64,000 bases of DNA from Rhizobium sp. BK650 (lineage in GTDB: Bacteria > Pseudomonadota > Alphaproteobacteria > Rhizobiales > Rhizobiaceae). Position 1 is the stretch's first letter; the number at the start of each line of letters is the position of its first letter. Positions 62,250-64,000 of the stretch are shown piece by piece. The translations under genes and the position numbers were made by a program. Under the pieces are notes generated by a model. It ran no database searches. It was given only the letters and a program-made list of their open reading frames with translations, and was not told the DNA's origin. The DNA lies in assembly GCF_014195325.1 (NCBI RefSeq), contig NZ_JACIBK010000017.1:62001-126000 (forward strand). Direction: 5' to 3'.

Positions 62250-63053
62250 TCATTGATTTGCTGTTTCGTTTGTCTCGAGCGTCGTTCCGGCCTTCTGCAG
62301 AAGGCCGGAACGACGCTTTTCGCGAAGCCTATAGCTATCACCTCGAATGGTGATCACTGTCGAATGGTGCAGCAGGCGGTCCAGTATCGCGGTGGCGACG
62401 ACAGGGTCTCCGAAGACGCTCCCCCACTCTCCGACCGATCGATTTGAGGTAATCAGGATCGAGCCTTTTTCGTAACGTCTGGAGACCAGTTGGAAGAACA
62501 GGTGAGCCGCGTTCGCTTCGAAGGGTAGATATCCGAGTTCGTCGATGATGAGCAGTTTCGGCCGTGACAGGATCGTCAACTGCTTGTCTAGGGTTGCGTC
62601 GTTGTGAGCCTTGGCCAACATGGCGACAAGCGTGGCTGCCGTCACGAATTGGACATTGTAATTTTGGCGGATCGCCTCGCGGCCGAGATTGACGGCAAGA
62701 TGAGTTTTCCCTGTTCCGGGTGGCCCCAGGAATAGGACGGTATCGCCGTGAGCGATCCAGCGGCAGGTCGCCAACTCTCTGATCTGTCCTCGATCCACCG
62801 ATGGCTGTGCCTCGAAGTCAAAGCCGTCGAGTTCACGTACGAAGGGGAACTGCGCCAGTTTGCTCGACATGGAGATACGCCGCTCGTCGCGCCGGGCAAT
62901 CTCGCGCGACACCAAGAACGCCAGTGCCTCGCGCAGAGTCATTTTCGAGCGGGCGGCCTCATCCAGCAGGCTGTCGAGTTGATCGCGGATTGCCGTCAGC
63001 TTCAGGCGATCGAGCGTCGCGATGAGTAAATCATTATCCACGGTTGTCATCAC
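62250..63053 (-). CDS. istB: IS21-family helper ATPase IstB
   Basis: A 267-residue AAA+ ATPase with Walker A FLGPPGTGKTHLAVNLG, Walker B LLIIDELGYLPFE and the sensor region LITSNRSVGEWGSVFGD. IstB helps the IstA transposase choose the target. It overlaps the istA stop by 4 bases. The C-terminal 20 or so codons run through a 40-bp perfect palindrome and end ETNETANQ, which differs from the usual short IstB tail. Confidence 0.93.
   Translation of the reverse strand: MMTTVDNDLLIATLDRLKLTAIRDQLDSLLDEAARSKMTLREALAFLVSREIARRDERRISMSSKLAQFPFVRELDGFDFEAQPSVDRGQIRELATCRWIAHGDTVLFLGPPGTGKTHLAVNLGREAIRQNYNVQFVTAATLVAMLAKAHNDATLDKQLTILSRPKLLIIDELGYLPFEANAAHLFFQLVSRRYEKGSILITSNRSVGEWGSVFGDPVVATAILDRLLHHSTVITIRGDSYRLREKRRSGLLQKAGTTLETNETANQ
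62278..62317. repeat. 40-bp perfect palindrome in the istB 3' end
   Basis: Bases 62278-62297 are the exact reverse complement of 62298-62317, with no spacer. Because of the symmetry both strands encode the peptide RSGLLQKAGTT over this stretch. On RNA it would form a very stable hairpin. Confidence 0.85.
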
Positions 63054-64000
63054 CAGCCACCTCCAACCACCGCCTCATATTCCGCGAGCGGTCGCAGCAG
63101 GGCTGCTGGCGTCGTCTCGACTGGAGCGGAACGAACCAACCCTTCGATACCCGCAACGCCGACAAAGTGGGCCCGGTCCACGATCCGTTGTCGCCGTCCC
63201 TGGCAGAGAGCATGATCAGCTACGACATGGCCGGCGTGGCGGATGATGACACGACCCGCCAGCACAACGACCTGGACGCTTTCGCCGATGAGACGCCAGG
63301 GTACGGAATAACTGTTCGTGTCGAGATCGATGGCGCAGTCCGCCTGCACCTTGCGCACAAGATCGCGCAGTTGTCCAAACGGTGCACGGCCTGACAGCGG
63401 CCGAAGGGCATCGGCCTCGCCAGCGAAGCGCTCAATTGGAGGTTCACCAGTCGTGCCGTGGTCGCGCTGATCGGCGACCTCACGTATCCAACGATCCAAA
63501 TGTGCCTCGAACGAGGCCCAGCTCTCAAACCGGCGACCTGCGATGGCGTTCTTCTTGACGTAGCCGACCCCGCGTTCGTCCTTTCCCTTTGTCCTGGCCC
63601 GGTATGGAGCGCAAGCGCGTGGCACGAAGCCCCAGTAACGCGCAAATGCCCATAGCCGTGCATTGAAGCGAACCTCCCGACTAACCGCGTCGTGATGCTC
63701 GACAAACGCCTTCGCATTATCCAGCAGAACCTCACTGGGAACGCCGCCGAACCGAAGAAACGCGCCTTCCATGCCCTCGAACCAGTCGGTCTGTCCCTCT
63801 CGCAGTGAGGCACGGATATGGATGCGTCGGGAATAGCTCAGCGTGGCCACAAATACGTTTACCCGGATTCGTTCGTCGCCAATCCAAACACGCGTTTGCC
63901 CAAAATCGATCTGTAATTGACGGCCTGGCGGCGTCTCGAACCGGACCGTCGCTCGCTTCTGCGCTTTGAGTTCACGCCGCCATTCCCGCACCCGTAGCTC
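63050..64000 (-). CDS. istA: IS21-family transposase IstA, N-terminus outside window
   Basis: About 316 codons of the C-terminal part. The DDE core is visible in RQLQIDFGQTRVWIGDE (first Asp), VPSEVLLDNAKAFVEHH (second Asp) and RARTKGKDERGVGYVKKN (Glu). The frame is open through base 64000. The beta-barrel C-terminal region (CAIDLDTNSYSVPWRLIGESVQVVV) is present to the stop. Confidence 0.93.
   Translation of the reverse strand, partial: ELRVREWRRELKAQKRATVRFETPPGRQLQIDFGQTRVWIGDERIRVNVFVATLSYSRRIHIRASLREGQTDWFEGMEGAFLRFGGVPSEVLLDNAKAFVEHHDAVSREVRFNARLWAFARYWGFVPRACAPYRARTKGKDERGVGYVKKNAIAGRRFESWASFEAHLDRWIREVADQRDHGTTGEPPIERFAGEADALRPLSGRAPFGQLRDLVRKVQADCAIDLDTNSYSVPWRLIGESVQVVVLAGRVIIRHAGHVVADHALCQGRRQRIVDRAHFVGVAGIEGLVRSAPVETTPAALLRPLAEYEAVVGGGW

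Larger units (their letters stand above)
62196..64000 (-). mobile_element. IS21-family insertion sequence, incomplete at window end
   Basis: The two genes istA-istB in this order and overlap are diagnostic of IS21. The left end is placed near a TGTCAAGCG at 62196. Just inside it, two related 16-base blocks, GCGAAGATTTGACCCC (62207-62222) and GCGAAGAACTGACCCC (62232-62247), form the multiple terminal repeats typical for this family. The other end and any target-site duplication lie outside the window. Confidence 0.85.

Noticed and set aside
1..64000. CRISPR arrays, rRNA and tRNA genes
   Set aside because: No regularly spaced repeats and no tRNA- or rRNA-like sequence were seen on either strand by eye; a covariance-model scan was not possible.

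Overview
The window reads as a high-GC alphaproteobacterial replicon of the Rhizobiaceae (Rhizobium, Agrobacterium or Ensifer type). The evidence is the ectoine-use cluster with ehu/eut gene content, HWE/HisKA_2-type sensor kinases including a LOV kinase, DUF982 and DUF3008 small proteins, paired pobR/pobA and many ABC importers. The dense catabolic operons, transposon remnants and many decayed genes look more like a large plasmid or chromid than a core chromosome; that is inference.

Layout. 1-1.8 kb: end of a sugar-importer locus (binding protein, LacI regulator, tandem operators). 2.5-11 kb: a tightly packed eight-gene minus-strand operon coding for an osmoprotectant-type (OpuC/OsmU) ABC importer, two LLM-class flavin monooxygenases, an ornithine-cyclodeaminase-family protein and a histidine-ammonia-lyase homologue lacking the serine of the MIO triad. 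This is the best candidate for an undescribed pathway. 11.2-15.4 kb: two short-chain dehydrogenases among decayed genes. 15.9-19.6 kb: a ribose-type sugar ABC operon. 20.1-21.4 kb: a broken GAF-GGDEF-PilZ gene. 21.7-25.4 kb: gabT-gabD with a divergent MerR-XRE-cupin regulator. 26.9-29.7 kb: an MFS exporter, an IS3 remnant and a serine recombinase. 29.7-31.9 kb: pobR/pobA. 32.1-45 kb: a decayed PIN toxin, then the ectoine cluster (asnC, ssd, atf, enuR, eutBCDE, ehuBCDA) without eutA. 45.3-58 kb: small proteins, a large autotransporter, two cold-shock genes, a transglutaminase, an esterase and more decayed genes. 58-61.9 kb: three HWE-type kinases with one response regulator. 62.2-64 kb: an IS21-family element running off the window.

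Three observations cut across the map. A structured 5' leader with its promoter occurs three times, before both csp genes and one small ORF, with stems that change in a compensating way. All three complete ABC importer operons carry a hairpin just after the binding-protein gene. At least seven genes are broken by frameshifts or in-frame stops while their neighbours are intact.

Genes were recognised by reading translations against remembered families; no database search was run. Starts were moved from the longest ORF where a ribosome binding site or family length favoured an internal codon.
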